Assembly: GCA_900545225.1 (NCBI GenBank)
Contig: UQXZ01000002.1
Span: forward strand, 62,001-126,000
Length of the DNA: 64,000 nucleotides
Direction: 5' to 3'
Source: an uncultured Eubacteriales bacterium
GTDB taxonomy: Bacteria; Bacillota; Clostridia; Lachnospirales; Lachnospiraceae
Part shown: in pieces, positions 27,063 through 36,387 of the stretch
Layout of the letters: each line of letters starts with the position of its first letter
How positions within the stretch are numbered: the first letter of the stretch is position 1
Notes under the pieces: generated by a model
What the model saw: only the letters and a program-made list of their open reading frames with translations
Told to the model about the DNA's origin: nothing
Databases searched by the model: none
Made by a program: the position numbers and the translations under genes

Positions 27063-27110
27063 TAAAAATAATAAAAAGCGGTGAGCATACTCACCGCTTT
27101 TTATTATTTA
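27063..27110 (-). terminator. Terminator of pncB
   Basis: AATAATAAAAAGCGGTGAG (27067-27085) is matched by CTCACCGCTTTTTATTATT (27090-27108) around CATA. The long perfect stem with AT-rich base works in both directions. Confidence 0.88.
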
Positions 27111-27150
27111 GTTATTATCGTTGAATTTAAAATACCGGGTTAATAACATA

Positions 27151-28617
27151 TTAATTATTTCTGCTGTATTTAAGCTGAGCTTCACCGTATTTATTGAGAA
27201 GTTCCTGCTTCATGTCATAGAGAGGTCTTGATAAATCCACATGTATAATATGAGGATTAAGAAGTCTCTTAGATTCTTCCCAGACTGTATTCTGCTCTTT
27301 TTTGCAGTATTCCTGAATATCCTTTACAGGGCGTGCCTTAAATACACATTCACCTGCTTTAAATACAGGTTCAAGCATTGGCCTTATTGTATATTCTCCC
27401 TTGTGAAGAATTGTCTGCTTCCATGTTTCGGTTGGATCGAAGAGAAGTAAATCATCTTCCTCAGAATATGTCTCATGCTCAAGAGTAATAAGGTCAGCAA
27501 CGATTTTTCCCTCGTTGTTGTAAACTCTGTATAATGACTTATTTCCAGGGTTAGTAATCTTGGCAGAGTTTTCAGATATTTTGATCTTAGGAGTAAATTC
27601 TCCATTTTCTTCAATTGCGGCAAGCTTATATACACCGCCAAATGAAGGATTATCATCTGCAGTAATCATTCTTGTACCAACACCCCAGGCATCAATCTGA
27701 GCACCCTGATCCTTAAGTGATGAAATAAGGTTTTCATCCAGATCGCCTGAAGCAGATATTTTTACTTCAGTTAATCCTGCCTCATCAAGCATTGTACGGG
27801 CTCTCTTTGTAAGGTACGCAAGGTCACCTGAGTCAATTCGGATTCCGCACTTGCTCATGTCCATGCCATTTGCTTTCATTTCATTAAATACCTTAATGGC
27901 ATTTGGTACACCAGAACGGAGTGTGCTGTATGTATCTACTAAGAGAGTACAGTTGCCGGGATATATTTCTGCATATGTTTTAAATGCTTCATACTCGCTC
28001 TCAAATGACATAATCCATGAATGAGCATGAGTACCAAGTACAGGTATGTCAAACATTTTGCCTGCAAGAACATTACTTGTGCCGCTGCATCCTGCAATAT
28101 AAGTGGCTCTTGTACCATATATACCTGCGTCAGGCCCTTGAGCTCTTCTTAGTCCGAATTCAAGAATGGCATTGTCGCCTGCGGCATATTTGATTCGTGC
28201 AGCCTTTGTAGCTATAAGACTCTGGTGATTAACAATATTTAAAACAGCGGGTTCAATAAGCTGAGCTTCAATAATAGGGGCAACGATTTTAACAATAGGC
28301 TCTCTTGGGAGAATTACCGAACCTTCAGGAACGGCGTATATATCTCCTGAAAAATGAAAATTAGACAAATATGCAAGGAAATCCTCGTCAAAGTATCCTG
28401 TACTTCTAAGATAATCTATATCATCTGTAGTAAATGAAAGGTTTTTGATGTAGTCCACCATCTGCTCAATTCCACAGCATATGGAATATGCACCTCCAAA
28501 TGGATTAATTCTGTAGAATACATCAAATACTACGGTATTATCCTTTTTCTCCTTAAAATATCCCTGCATCATTGTTAATTCATACAGGTCTGTTAATAAT
28601 GATAAATCTCTTTCCAT
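27151..28617 (-). CDS. pncB: Nicotinate phosphoribosyltransferase
   Basis: Joins nicotinate and PRPP to nicotinate mononucleotide in NAD salvage. The N-terminus DLYELTMMQGYF, the EFGLRRAQGPDAG block (about 154-166), SGTSNVLAGK and the phosphate-binding RIDSGDLAYL (about 260-269) are NAPRTase signatures. The 488 residues match the longer Firmicute type. It stands alone on the minus strand, with a terminator downstream and another (28711-28772) upstream separating it from the next minus-strand gene. Confidence 0.95.
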   Translation of the reverse strand: MERDLSLLTDLYELTMMQGYFKEKKDNTVVFDVFYRINPFGGAYSICCGIEQMVDYIKNLSFTTDDIDYLRSTGYFDEDFLAYLSNFHFSGDIYAVPEGSVILPREPIVKIVAPIIEAQLIEPAVLNIVNHQSLIATKAARIKYAAGDNAILEFGLRRAQGPDAGIYGTRATYIAGCSGTSNVLAGKMFDIPVLGTHAHSWIMSFESEYEAFKTYAEIYPGNCTLLVDTYSTLRSGVPNAIKVFNEMKANGMDMSKCGIRIDSGDLAYLTKRARTMLDEAGLTEVKISASGDLDENLISSLKDQGAQIDAWGVGTRMITADDNPSFGGVYKLAAIEENGEFTPKIKISENSAKITNPGNKSLYRVYNNEGKIVADLITLEHETYSEEDDLLLFDPTETWKQTILHKGEYTIRPMLEPVFKAGECVFKARPVKDIQEYCKKEQNTVWEESKRLLNPHIIHVDLSRPLYDMKQELLNKYGEAQLKYSRNN

Positions 28618-28710
28618 ATTGTCCTCGCTTTGTGAATGGCCTTTAAAAATATAATTATAAATCGTTATATATTATTACAGGCAATAAAGCAAGAAAATTC
28701 ACCGTATAAA

Positions 28711-28772
28711 ACAAAAAAGCCATTGTATGTAAAACCGTAAGTAATACGGATTACAGTACAATGACTTTTTGT
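28711..28772 (-). terminator. Terminator of the 140-residue membrane-anchored gene
   Basis: ACAAAAAAGCCATTGTA (28711-28727) pairs with TACAATGACTTTTTGT (28757-28772), with TGTAA/TTACA continuing the stem inward. T- and A-tracts flank both sides. Confidence 0.85.
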
Positions 28773-28789
28773 ATATTCATAATGATGAA

Positions 28790-29212
28790 TTATTTCTTTT
28801 TCTTCTTTGGCTGTTCAAGAGGCTTGTTGCCCTTCATTGAATGAACATTTACAATGTAAATACCACTAATTTCAGCCTTAACATTTGTGTTAACAGGAAT
28901 AATATCGAACACTTCACGTGATGCTGCAAGTGAAACAATCTGAGGTCCGATCTTAGCCTTAACGATATCTACCTTACGATTGCGGTACTTTGCAGGTGTT
29001 GTTTCAAGAACTGCCTTAGGGAAACCTGCTTCGGAAATTCTCATTTTCTTCTTTCCGATAACGTAAATGGTAACCGACTGTTTTGTTGCATCAATTTGTT
29101 CCTGCTGTTCATCTGCCTGCTTCTGTCTTGGTCTTACAACTGCGAAGTAGAAGATTAAAAGAAAAGCTACGAAACCGGCAACAATAAGAAGTATTATAAG
29201 CCACAAGTCCAT
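28790..29212 (-). CDS. Single-pass membrane-anchored protein, unknown function
   Basis: 140 residues: an N-terminal transmembrane helix (about 3-27), a charged stretch RPRQKQADEQQEQ, a globular middle of about 80 residues with beta-rich pattern (about 45-125), and a lysine tail PKKKKK. The anchor followed by a polar stretch is loosely like YajC, but the rest does not match and I claim no family. Its start codon lies about 100 bases beyond the plsC stop on the same strand, so apbE-plsC may run into it. AAGGAG precedes the ATG. Confidence 0.65.
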   Translation of the reverse strand: MDLWLIILLIVAGFVAFLLIFYFAVVRPRQKQADEQQEQIDATKQSVTIYVIGKKKMRISEAGFPKAVLETTPAKYRNRKVDIVKAKIGPQIVSLAASREVFDIIPVNTNVKAEISGIYIVNVHSMKGNKPLEQPKKKKK

Positions 29213-29312
29213 AAATAATCTCCTTAAAATAATAAATACTATCTAAATAAAATAACTAATTTTAAATTATATCATATTAACAATGTTTAATAAAAGTGCA
29301 TGTTTGAAAAGA

Positions 29313-30047
29313 TTACTTTCCGCCATTCTTTCTGAATGATTCCTCAACAATAACTCTTACCTTTTCAGGGAGCTCTTTCTGCTCATCTCTTGTCAATTCA
29401 GCTGTGCTGATTGGAGGAAGGAATTCAAGTGTAACCTTCTGACGGCTAAGCCATGGGAACTGTCTCTCCCAGACTTCCCTTGTATTAGTGATTGAAAATG
29501 GAACGATTCGTGCGCCTGTTTTCTGAGTGAGCTTAAAGCTTCCACCCTGGAATGTATCTACACCTTCGCCTAAGTTTCTCTTGCCTTCAGGGAAGATGAG
29601 CATGCTTGTTCCATTTTTAATATAATCAATGGCTGTAAGAATTGTGCCGAGATTCTGCTTTGGATTGTCCTTTTCTAAGTAAAGACATCCTAAACGTGAC
29701 ATCCAGTTACTTACTACAGGGAATTTCTTCAATGCATCCTTTGAAATGATTGAAGTAAGGAATGGAAGATACTGATATGTAATGATTACGTCGAAGTATC
29801 CTCTGTGGTTACCCATAAATACAACAGTTTCATCTTTTGGAATATTTTCCAGTCCCTTTACGGTTACCTTGGCCGCAAGGGCTGACAGACATGAGAAACC
29901 CCAGTTAATAACCTTAACGGCAAATCTCTGTCCCTTTTCTTTGTTTGACTTTCCTACGAAATATCCGATAGGAAGAAGGAATAACCAGCTTATAATCATA
30001 TAGAAAATAAGAAAGATATATCCTGCGATTGATCTAAAAAAATTCAT
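29313..30047 (-). CDS. plsC: 1-acyl-sn-glycerol-3-phosphate acyltransferase
   Basis: Adds the second acyl chain in phosphatidic acid synthesis. N-terminal hydrophobic segment (about 8-32), acyltransferase motif NHRGYFD at residues 80-86, and glycerol-phosphate motif FPEGKRN (about 155-161). The 244 residues fit PlsC. Its ATG overlaps the apbE stop by four bases (ATGA type), implying coupled translation with the lipoprotein gene before it. Confidence 0.93.
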   Translation of the reverse strand: MNFFRSIAGYIFLIFYMIISWLFLLPIGYFVGKSNKEKGQRFAVKVINWGFSCLSALAAKVTVKGLENIPKDETVVFMGNHRGYFDVIITYQYLPFLTSIISKDALKKFPVVSNWMSRLGCLYLEKDNPKQNLGTILTAIDYIKNGTSMLIFPEGKRNLGEGVDTFQGGSFKLTQKTGARIVPFSITNTREVWERQFPWLSRQKVTLEFLPPISTAELTRDEQKELPEKVRVIVEESFRKNGGK

Positions 30048-31072
30048 TCTTTTACATGCCTTTTTGCGTTATCAGAATAATGAAGTCCATAGTCATCTGT
30101 TATGAAAATGGCTTCAACATTTTCTGCCTTATTAATTAATTCCATACCCTTATCCATTCCAAGGGTAAATGTAAGTGTACTTAAGCAGTCACCCTCAAAT
30201 GAAGAACCAGATATGATTGTTGTCTGGAGAAGATTATTTTCTACCGGATAACCTGTTCTTGCATCCAGAATATGAAAATAATATTTTCCGTCAGAGCCTG
30301 TAAAGCCTCTCTGATATGTTCCTGAAGATACAACGGACATATCTGTAATGCTTACCACTGCCGATGTGTCGGAGCTTGTACCAAATGGCTTCTGTACACC
30401 TATGCTAAAGGACTGGTCACCCTTGCCTCCAACACAGAGAACATTTCCACCCAGGTTTATTATTGCGTGATTTACATCATTTTCCAGTAAATAAACCTTT
30501 ATCTTATCGGCTATGTATCCCTTGGATACGGCTCCAAGATCCAGCTTTGTCTCACTTGGCTTACTGATAACCCATGTTCCTTCAGGATTGGATTCGTCCT
30601 TAGGATGAACTGACACCTTGCTGTCGTCCACATATTGCAAAGCATTTTCAATTGCTTCTTTAGAAGGGATATCTGAGCCGTCAGTTTTGTTTGTGAAATC
30701 CCAAAGTTCTGACACACTGCCGATGGAAATCTGGAATGCTCCGTCACTCATGGATGAGTACTTAAGAGCTTCGTCAATCATCTGCCCCATTTCAGCAGGC
30801 ATTTCATTAGTGATATTGTGATTTATCTTCCATAATAATGAATCTTCGTTATACATGGAAAACATTTCCTCATATGTATCACATATATTTAAAGCATTAT
30901 CAATAACCTGACTGTCCACATTGTCATAGGAGCTGACTGAGACTATGGTATCCAGCTTAAATCCCTCTGATTTAATTGGAGTCTCAAGGACAGAATTGGC
31001 GCTGCATCCTGATAGTATAACAGCCGATGAAACGGCCGCCATGGAAGCTAAGCATGCAGTTTTAAAATTCAT
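30044..31072 (-). CDS. apbE: FAD:protein FMN transferase, lipoprotein (ApbE/Ftp)
   Basis: Covalently attaches FMN to threonine in extracellular or membrane flavoproteins such as Rnf and Nqr subunits. The signal peptide ends in a lipobox ILSGC with C23 as the lipid site. Core motifs are the DLGAVSKGYIADKI and AIINLGGNVLCVGGK blocks and the C-terminal metal region SSFEGDCLST. The 342 residues match. AGGAGG precedes the ATG. No rnf genes are in the window, so the flavoprotein target lies elsewhere. Confidence 0.94.
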   Translation of the reverse strand: MNFKTACLASMAAVSSAVILSGCSANSVLETPIKSEGFKLDTIVSVSSYDNVDSQVIDNALNICDTYEEMFSMYNEDSLLWKINHNITNEMPAEMGQMIDEALKYSSMSDGAFQISIGSVSELWDFTNKTDGSDIPSKEAIENALQYVDDSKVSVHPKDESNPEGTWVISKPSETKLDLGAVSKGYIADKIKVYLLENDVNHAIINLGGNVLCVGGKGDQSFSIGVQKPFGTSSDTSAVVSITDMSVVSSGTYQRGFTGSDGKYYFHILDARTGYPVENNLLQTTIISGSSFEGDCLSTLTFTLGMDKGMELINKAENVEAIFITDDYGLHYSDNAKRHVKE

Positions 31073-31110
31073 AAAAAACCTCCTTTTATATTTAAAAAAT
31101 AATTATATAG

Positions 31111-31133
31111 TATAGGACGTGATTTGTCCTTAT
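31111..31133. promoter_or_regulatory. Small dyad in the apbE/31227 divergent region
   Basis: TATAGGAC (31111-31118) faces GTCCTTATA (31126-31134) around GTGATTT. The five-base AGGAC/GTCCT core is short, so the call is tentative. It lies between two divergent genes. Confidence 0.3.
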
Positions 31134-31149
31134 AAATATAAATTAGTGT

Positions 31150-31177
31150 TTGGGAAATGTTAAATATATGTTATAAT
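31150..31177 (+). promoter_or_regulatory. Probable promoter of the 78-residue gene
   Basis: TTGGGA at 31150-31155, 16-base spacer, TATAAT at 31172-31177 (consensus -10), about 50 bases before the start codon. Confidence 0.5.
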
Positions 31178-31226
31178 ATCACAGAATAATTAATTAGGCC
31201 TAAGGGCTTATAATGGGAGGTATTAG

Positions 31227-31463
31227 ATGTATTATTATGTATTTCGTAAGAATGTAAATGATGCAAGCATCAAGAACTGCGAAAAATTCACAGACTTAGA
31301 AGAAGCTAAGGCTGGTGCTCAGGATGAAGAATACTACAGAAGCCATGCTAACAGCCAGGCTGAAAGAGATTCTTGGAGAGTTGTACTCGCAGCATCAGAG
31401 GAAAAATGGGAAGATTTAACATCTGACGCTCACGAATATGAAGAATTAGATTACAATGCGTAA
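31227..31463 (+). CDS. Small acidic cytoplasmic protein, 78 aa, unknown function
   Basis: Starts MYYYVFRKNVNDASIKNCEK and ends in a strongly acidic tail HEYEELDYNA. No signal peptide or transmembrane segment. GGGAGGT six to seven bases before the ATG, an upstream TATAAT box and a terminator straight after show a real single-gene unit. I recognise no family; the pattern of a beta strand followed by helices with many glutamates suggests a small folded domain. Confidence 0.75.
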   Translation: MYYYVFRKNVNDASIKNCEKFTDLEEAKAGAQDEEYYRSHANSQAERDSWRVVLAASEEKWEDLTSDAHEYEELDYNA

Positions 31464-31470
31464 TAAATAA

Positions 31471-31500
31471 GCGAGGGGCTTTTAGCCACCTCGCTTTTTT
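31471..31500 (+). terminator. Terminator of the 78-residue gene
   Basis: GCGAGG-GGC pairs with GCC-A-CCTCGC around TTTTA, followed by TTTTTT. Confidence 0.9.
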
Positions 31501-31612
31501 CTGCCTGAATATGTTTTAATCTGTTACCTTTCGATACAGTCATGTGTCTGAACTTAATTCTTATAACTGATGCGGTTATATCCGTATCAGTTGCTTCCGT
31601 TTATTTCGATTC

Positions 31613-32398
31613 TTAATTCCAGGAAGTTAAATGTACTTCTCCTGTGTTAAGGATCATTTTCTCACCATTGCTCTTATCTATTACAACAAGGGCGCCGTCA
31701 TCGTCTATATTTTCAACAAGTCCGTTGTGCTCTGTATGTCCCATTGTAAATGTAATGTTTTTTCCTATTAAGAAAGAGTGCTGTATGTATATATCAACTA
31801 ATTCTTTTGAACTCGTTCTGTTAGTCCAGTACATTAACTTCTTCCAGAGTGTGGCAGCAATCTTACTTCTGTCGATATATTCTTTCTCATCCTCTGAATC
31901 ATTTTCTATTGCACCTGCGACATTTTGTATATCAGTAGGGAAATTGGATGTACTGCAGTTAATGCCGATACCTATAATAATGAAATTATCGATTGCTTCA
32001 GTAAGGATACCTGAAATTTTCTTTCCATTATAGAAGAGGTCGTTAACCCATTTGATTGATGCATGTACTCCTAAAACGTCTGCAAGGGTTTCGTATTCAG
32101 CCACACAGGCAGCGATTGTAGTTTTTAGTATTACAGGATCCTGCATCTTATTTACATCTCTTATTAATGTAAAATATATTCCTGAATGAGGAGGAGAGAA
32201 GAATGGTCTGCCCTGTCTGCCACGTCCTGCAGTCTGCTCGTCAGCACAGATACACATTCCGTCAACTGCCTGATTTTTTGCTATAAGTTCCTTTGCATAG
32301 TTGTTTGTGGAGTCAATTGAATCAAAAAAAATCAGTTCAGGATGATCATTTCCCAGGTATTGAAGTATGTTTTTTTTACAAAAATCATTATTAGTCAT
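31613..32398 (-). CDS. birA: Biotin--protein ligase, catalytic form without HTH
   Basis: Activates biotin to biotinyl-AMP and transfers it to the acceptor lysine of biotin-dependent carboxylases. The biotinyl-AMP loop GRGRQGR is at residues 58-64, followed by GIYFTL, and KWVNDLFYNGKKISGIL holds the catalytic lysine. The C-terminal SH3-like domain spans about 210-261. There is no N-terminal helix-turn-helix, so it should not repress genes. It is divergent from pyc, whose biotin domain is the evident substrate. Confidence 0.94.
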   Translation of the reverse strand: MTNNDFCKKNILQYLGNDHPELIFFDSIDSTNNYAKELIAKNQAVDGMCICADEQTAGRGRQGRPFFSPPHSGIYFTLIRDVNKMQDPVILKTTIAACVAEYETLADVLGVHASIKWVNDLFYNGKKISGILTEAIDNFIIIGIGINCSTSNFPTDIQNVAGAIENDSEDEKEYIDRSKIAATLWKKLMYWTNRTSSKELVDIYIQHSFLIGKNITFTMGHTEHNGLVENIDDDGALVVIDKSNGEKMILNTGEVHLTSWN

Positions 32399-32533
32399 AA
32401 TATGCTCCGTTATATAGTCTTATTTATTTAAATATGCTAATATTATACAAGTTAAACCAAATAAATACATAATATTTTTAAGTAAAACACATTTATTACT
32501 GTAAGATATTTATTTTTTTAAGAAATTCTGTTA

Positions 32534-32560
32534 ATCTACAAGTATATATATCAAGTAGAT
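32534..32560. promoter_or_regulatory. Dyad ATCTAC-N15-GTAGAT before pyc
   Basis: ATCTAC (32534-32539) and GTAGAT (32555-32560) flank an AT-rich centre (AGTATATATATCA). It lies 60 bases before the pyc start in the birA-pyc divergent spacer, and could be an operator or a leader hairpin. The binding protein is unknown, since BirA here lacks a DNA-binding domain. Confidence 0.4.
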
Positions 32561-32620
32561 AGTAATGGTGTTTTTACCTATAGATTATCTTAATTGAGAA
32601 AGAAAGGATGGAATTTTCAA

Positions 32621-35600
32621 ATGCCAAAAAAATTTAATAAGGTTTTAGTGGCAAACCGTGGTGAAATTGCGATGCGTATTTTCAGAGCGTGTCACGATTT
32701 GGGACTTACTGCAGTTGCTATTTATTCAAATGAGGATATAAATGCACTTTTCAGAACGGAGGCGGATGAGTCATATCCTATCGGAGATAACTACAGCCCT
32801 CTTGGAGCATACTTAAATATCCAGAGAATTATCGATATTGCTAAGACTCATAACGTAGATGCAATTCATCCTGGTTATGGTTTCCTTGCAGAAAATGCTG
32901 AATTTGCAAGAGAGTGTGAGAAGGCAGGAATTAAGTTTATCGGACCTAAGTCAGATATCTTAGACATGATGGGTGACAAGCTTTCAGCTAAGGAAATGGC
33001 TTTAGCCTGCAATGTTCCTACAATTCCTGGTACAGAAAAGCCTCTTTCAGGTAAAGAAGAAGCAGAGAAGCTTGCAGCAGAATTCGGTTTCCCTGTTATC
33101 TTAAAGGCAGCTGCCGGCGGTGGTGGCCGTGGTATGAGACGTTGTGACTCTATCGAAGAGGTAGGTGTTAACTTTGAACTCGTTAAGGCTGAGGCTAAGA
33201 AGGCTTTCGGTAATGATGATATCTTCATGGAGAAGTTCTTAGTTGAGCCAAAGCATATCGAAGTTCAGATCCTCGGTGATGAGCATGGTAATATTGTTCA
33301 CCTTTATGAGCGTGACTGTTCTCTTCAGAGAAGATTCCAGAAAGTTGTTGAGTTTACACCTGCATTTTCACTTCCACCAGAAGTTAAGCAGAGTATTTTA
33401 GATGATTCATTAAAGTTAGCTAAACATGTTAACTACAACAACGCTGGTACACTTGAGTTCCTCGTTGACAGAGGGGGCAACCACTACTTCATCGAAATGA
33501 ACCCAAGAATCCAGGTTGAGCATACAATCACAGAAATGTGTACAGGTATCGACCTTGTTCGTTCTCAGATTCTTGTTGCTGAAGGCTATGAATTATCAGA
33601 TGAGATGATTGGAATTAAGTCTCAGGAAGATATTAAGCAGAATGGTTATGCTATTCAGTGCCGTATAACAACAGAAGATCCATCTAATAACTTCGCTCCT
33701 GATACAGGCAAGATAACATCTTACTTCTCACCAGGTGGTTTCGGTGTTCGTCTTGATGGTGCTACATCAGGTGTAGGTTCTGTTATCAGTCCTTACTATG
33801 ATTCTCTTCTTGTTAAGATTACATGTTGGGATAATACATTTAAAAACGCATGTAAGAAGACACTCAGAGCTATTCAGGAAATCAGAATCAGCGGTGTTAA
33901 GACTAATATCGGATTCATTTCAAATATTCTTACAAATCCAACATTTATCGAGGGTAAATGTCATACTAAGTTTATTGATGAAACACCTGAATTATTCAAC
34001 CTTGATAACGGTGAAGATAAGTCAACAAAGATGCTTAAGTACATCGCTACTAAGACACTTGCTGAGTCAGGACATCATAAGAGATATGATAAGATTCGTA
34101 TGCCTGAGCTCACAGGTAACAAGCCTGATGGCTTAAAGCAGCTCCTTGACAGCAAGGGACCTAAGGCTGTTGCTGACTGGGTTAAGGATCAGAAGAAGCT
34201 TCTCATCTGTGATACAACAACAAGAGATGCTCATCAGTCTCTCCTTGCAACTCGTATGAGATCTAAGGATATTGTTGCAGCTATGGATGCTACAAGTGAA
34301 ATCGAATCAAATGTATTCTCACTTGAGTGTTGGGGCGGTGCAACATTTGACGTTGCATACAGATTCCTTCATGAGTCACCATGGGAAAGACTCGACAAGA
34401 TCAGAGAGAAGGCTCCTAACGTTCTTCTTCAGATGCTTCTCAGAGGTTCTAATGCAGTAGGATATACAAACTATCCTGATAACGTAATCAGAGAGTTCGT
34501 AAAGCATGCTGCTAAGAGCGGTATTGATGTATTCAGAGTATTTGACTCATTAAACTGGATTCCTGGCATGGAAGTTGCTATGGATGAAGTGCTTAATCAG
34601 GGTAAGATCTGCCAGGCAACACTTTGCTACACAGGCGATATTCTTGATCCAAACCGTGATAAGTACACATTAAGCTACTATGTAAACATGGCTAAGGAAC
34701 TTGAGAAGCGTGGCGCTCACATGATCGCTATCAAGGATATGGCAGGCTTATTAAAGCCATATGCAGCTAAGAAGCTTGTTACAGAGCTTAAGCAGGCTGT
34801 TGGTGTACCTATCCAGCTTCATACACATGACACATCAGGTAACCAGGTAGCTACAGTTCTTATGGCTGCAGAGGCAGGTGTAGATGTTGCGGATCTTGCT
34901 ATTTCTTCATTATCAGGTCTTACATCACAGCCATCTCTTAACGCAGTTGTAGCTGCATTACAGGGTACAGAAAGAGACACAGGTCTTGATCTTAACAGAC
35001 TTCAGCAGCTTACAGATTACTGGGAAGATGTTCGTAAGAGATATACATCATTTGAAGCAGGTCTTGTATCTCCTGCTACAGATATCTACAGATATGAGAT
35101 TCCTGGTGGTCAGTATACAAACCTCAAGCCACAGGTTGAGAGCCTTGGTCTCAAGGACCGTTTCCTTCAGGTAAAAGAAAACTACAGAGTTGTTAACGAC
35201 ATGCTTGGTGATATCGTTAAGGTTACTCCTTCATCTAAGATGGTTGGTGACCTTGCAATCTTCATGACTCAGAATGAGCTTACACCAGAGAACATCGTTG
35301 AAAAGGGTAAGAACCTTGCGTTCCCTGATTCAGCAATCAGCTACTTCTCAGGTATGATGGGTCAGCCTGCATGGGGATTCCCTAAAGATTTACAGGAAGT
35401 TGTTCTTAAGGGCGAAAAGGCAATCACATGCCGTCCTGGCGAAATGCTTCCACCTGCTGACTTCGACGCAATGAAGAAGGAAGTAGAAGAGTTCTACAGC
35501 AATCCTGAAGACAGAGATGTTGTTTCATATGCTCTCTATCCAAAGGTATTCAAGGACTATGCAAAGTCTCAGGATGAATTCGGTTATACAACAGAGCTTG

Positions 35601-36043
35601 TTTCACATGTTTACTTCCACGGTCTCGATAAGGGTGAGACAACAAAGGTTAACATCGCTAACGGTAAGACTTTAAATATTAAGTTCTTAGACTTTGGTGA
35701 TCTTGACGCAGACGGAATGAGAACAGTGGTATTTGAATTAAATGGTATCCGCCGTGAAGTTCAGGTTCCAGATGAAGAAGCTCAGAAGACTATTATTAAG
35801 GTTCCTATGGTTGATCCTGAAGATAAATCTCAGGTAGGCGCATCAATCCCTGGTGCAGTAGCTAATATTGCAGTTAAGGTTGGTGACAAGGTTGAAGAGA
35901 ACCAGACAATCGCTACAATCGAAGCAATGAAGATGGAAACAGCTGTTATTGCAAGAATGAGCGGTGTAGTTGAAGAGATTATCGTTCAGGAGGGAGATAC
36001 AGTTAAGGGCGGACAGCTCCTTATGAAGTTAACAGAAGGTTAA
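32621..36043 (+). CDS. pyc: Pyruvate carboxylase
   Basis: Biotin enzyme that carboxylates pyruvate to oxaloacetate. 1140 residues from ATG at 32621 (MPKKFNKVLVANRGEIAMRI); an earlier in-frame TTG at 32594 is less likely. Order: biotin carboxylase with ATP-grasp loop (GGGGRGMR near 170-178) about 1-450, carboxyltransferase barrel (DTTTRDAHQSLLATRMR near 530-546) about 520-800, tetramer domain, and biotin carrier about 1070-1140 with the lysine of EAMKM at residue 1104. The single-chain form is normal in Firmicutes. A strong terminator follows, so it is its own unit. Confidence 0.98.
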   Translation: MPKKFNKVLVANRGEIAMRIFRACHDLGLTAVAIYSNEDINALFRTEADESYPIGDNYSPLGAYLNIQRIIDIAKTHNVDAIHPGYGFLAENAEFARECEKAGIKFIGPKSDILDMMGDKLSAKEMALACNVPTIPGTEKPLSGKEEAEKLAAEFGFPVILKAAAGGGGRGMRRCDSIEEVGVNFELVKAEAKKAFGNDDIFMEKFLVEPKHIEVQILGDEHGNIVHLYERDCSLQRRFQKVVEFTPAFSLPPEVKQSILDDSLKLAKHVNYNNAGTLEFLVDRGGNHYFIEMNPRIQVEHTITEMCTGIDLVRSQILVAEGYELSDEMIGIKSQEDIKQNGYAIQCRITTEDPSNNFAPDTGKITSYFSPGGFGVRLDGATSGVGSVISPYYDSLLVKITCWDNTFKNACKKTLRAIQEIRISGVKTNIGFISNILTNPTFIEGKCHTKFIDETPELFNLDNGEDKSTKMLKYIATKTLAESGHHKRYDKIRMPELTGNKPDGLKQLLDSKGPKAVADWVKDQKKLLICDTTTRDAHQSLLATRMRSKDIVAAMDATSEIESNVFSLECWGGATFDVAYRFLHESPWERLDKIREKAPNVLLQMLLRGSNAVGYTNYPDNVIREFVKHAAKSGIDVFRVFDSLNWIPGMEVAMDEVLNQGKICQATLCYTGDILDPNRDKYTLSYYVNMAKELEKRGAHMIAIKDMAGLLKPYAAKKLVTELKQAVGVPIQLHTHDTSGNQVATVLMAAEAGVDVADLAISSLSGLTSQPSLNAVVAALQGTERDTGLDLNRLQQLTDYWEDVRKRYTSFEAGLVSPATDIYRYEIPGGQYTNLKPQVESLGLKDRFLQVKENYRVVNDMLGDIVKVTPSSKMVGDLAIFMTQNELTPENIVEKGKNLAFPDSAISYFSGMMGQPAWGFPKDLQEVVLKGEKAITCRPGEMLPPADFDAMKKEVEEFYSNPEDRDVVSYALYPKVFKDYAKSQDEFGYTTELVSHVYFHGLDKGETTKVNIANGKTLNIKFLDFGDLDADGMRTVVFELNGIRREVQVPDEEAQKTIIKVPMVDPEDKSQVGASIPGAVANIAVKVGDKVEENQTIATIEAMKMETAVIARMSGVVEEIIVQEGDTVKGGQLLMKLTEG

Positions 36044-36076
36044 TTCCAAGTACTGTATAGAATCCATAAATATATA

Positions 36077-36115
36077 AAAGGACCGGGAGAATGTTTAATT
36101 CTCCCGGTCCTTTTT
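36077..36115 (+). terminator. Terminator of pyc
   Basis: AAAGGACCGGGAGAA pairs with TTCTCCCGGTCCTTT around TGTTTAA, followed by TTTTT. Very strong GC-rich stem. Confidence 0.95.
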
Positions 36116-36200
36116 GTATGTTGGTTAAAATGATAATAATTAAAGTTATTATAAGCAAGGTTTGTGAAAATAGGTATGACTTTGTTTAAATAGATTTGAT

Positions 36201-36260
36201 AAAGCCACAGCAAAGCGGTTGCAAAGCCATGTTAAAGCAGTGTTAAAGCTACAATAAAAG
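36201..36260. repeat. Six phased AAAGC units, exact 11-base period
   Basis: AAAGC starts at 36201, 36212, 36223, 36234 and 36245, and AAAAG at 36256, each exactly 11 bases apart with six variable bases between. A conserved pentamer at near-helical spacing could be a protein-binding array or curved DNA, or the trace of an old tandem duplication. Confidence 0.55.
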
Positions 36261-36387
36261 ATAACGTAACTATAAAAATCATAAAGAAACAATAAATTTA
36301 AAAAATGCTTATATTTTTTTAAGTTCGTTTAAGGTTACGACTGTATCCTACTCATTGTATAGAGATATACATTCCTACAAAACAAAC

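Larger units (their letters stand above)
26682..27150. other. Gene-free convergent spacer between gntR and pncB
   Basis: About 470 bases without a supported reading frame. It holds a terminator at each end (26711-26739 and 27063-27110), a TGTCATGACA palindrome (26789-26798) inside an ACATTTGTC/GACAGATGT dyad (26784-26825), and a two-part hairpin at 26932-26987. Confidence 0.6.

Noticed and set aside
32594..32620. Earlier TTG start for pyc
   Set aside because: The added nine residues are unlike pyruvate carboxylase N-termini, whereas ATG at 32621 gives the standard start.
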